Assembly (NCBI GenBank): GCA_903822375.1 | Contig: CAIJOU010000618.1 | Span: 1-5,399, forward strand | Reading direction: 5' to 3' | Length of the DNA: 5,399 bases | Source: Candidatus Hydrogenedentota bacterium | GTDB lineage: Bacteria > Hydrogenedentota > Hydrogenedentia > Hydrogenedentales > CAITNO01 | Part shown: positions 5,133 to 5,399 of the stretch, piece after piece | Position numbering within the stretch: the stretch's first letter is position 1 | Layout: each line of letters opens with the position of its first letter | The notes under the pieces: generated by a model | Seen by the model: the letters and a program-made list of their open reading frames with translations, nothing else | Told to the model about the DNA's origin: nothing | Databases searched by the model: none | Position numbers and translations under genes: made by a program

Positions 5133-5399
5133 CTATTCGGCCCACTCGCCGGTGTACGCCTCGGTGGCGGGGCCTTCCTGGTAGACGCAGCCGTCCTCGG
5201 CCCATTCGATGGTCAGCGCACCGTAGACGAGATGGACGTTTACGCGGCGGTTCACCCGGTCGGTGATCATCGCGGCCAGTGCCGAACCGCAGGAGCCGCT
5301 GCCGCTGGCCATGGTTATGCCGCTGCCGCGCTCCCAGATCCGCATGACCATGTTGTCACGGTCGAGAACGTTCACGAACTCCACGTTGGTGCGCCGGGG
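5133..5399 (-). CDS. dapF: Diaminopimelate epimerase, C-terminal third, with Cys-to-Ser at the second catalytic position
   Basis: The frame runs in from the right edge of the window and stops at TAG 5135-5133, giving 88 codons of a protein normally about 270 residues long. The segment PRRTNVEFVNVLDRD, then MRIWERGSG, and the ending VHLVYGALTIEWAEDG...GPATEAYTGEW fit the DapF C-terminal domain closely. DapF interconverts LL- and meso-diaminopimelate for lysine and peptidoglycan, using two cysteines as acid and base without a cofactor. The second active-site loop is usually ACG(T/S)GAC; here it reads ASGSGSC, so the catalytic cysteine is serine (codon AGC at 5306-5304), while the non-catalytic cysteine five residues later remains. 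The ERG motif before it is kept. The first catalytic cysteine lies outside the window. The gene may be a diverged epimerase with another substrate or activity. GTG at 5384 is internal, not the start. Confidence 0.88.
   Translation of the reverse strand, partial: PRRTNVEFVNVLDRDNMVMRIWERGSGITMASGSGSCGSALAAMITDRVNRRVNVHLVYGALTIEWAEDGCVYQEGPATEAYTGEWAE

Noticed and set aside
1..5399. CRISPR array, tRNA, rRNA or transposase genes
   Set aside because: I saw no regularly spaced direct repeats, no tRNA-like cloverleaf with a T-loop GTTCGA core and no transposase motifs on either strand.

Overview
The window is GC-rich bacterial DNA with few genes per kb. It has five protein genes (two cut by the window edges), separated by intergenic gaps packed with palindromic repeats. 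Three features point loosely to a Planctomycetota / Verrucomicrobiota / Lentisphaerota / Hydrogenedentota-type environmental genome: a secreted GHL6-like glycosidase with a beta-galactosidase trimerisation domain, a small membrane-anchored protein with an H-Xn-DG pseudopilin-like domain, and many dispersed palindromes. This assignment is an inference from gene style. No marker gene in the window proves it.

Layout. (1) 3-257 (+): the C-terminal half of a YhcH/YjgK/YiaL (DUF386) cupin-fold protein. (2) 399-1541 (+): a complete PLP enzyme of the cystathionine gamma-synthase/gamma-lyase family, with its own putative -10 box and a GTG start behind a good Shine-Dalgarno. (3) 1542-1841: a convergent gap made almost wholly of inverted repeats, a GTCATTGCG-type dispersed repeat followed by a cloverleaf-like nested palindrome. 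(4) 1842-4022 (-): an exported 726-residue putative glycoside hydrolase. (5) 4023-4354: its upstream region, with a 25-bp-arm double palindrome and a separate GGTGCGT hairpin. (6) 4355-4885 (-): a 176-residue membrane-anchored pseudopilin-like protein. (7) 4886-5132: a gap with a C/G-rich hairpin and no gene. (8) 5133-5399 (-): the C-terminal third of a diaminopimelate epimerase (dapF) whose expected second catalytic cysteine is serine.

The genes do not form one operon or pathway. The PLP enzyme belongs to sulfur amino acid metabolism, DapF to lysine/peptidoglycan precursor synthesis, the secreted glycosidase to extracellular or periplasmic polysaccharide breakdown, and the YhcH protein probably to handling sugar anomers or epimers. 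I see no defence system, CRISPR array, phage or transposase gene. The most unusual points are the Cys-to-Ser change in DapF and the number of different palindromic repeat types in only 5.4 kb. I found no clear new multi-gene system.
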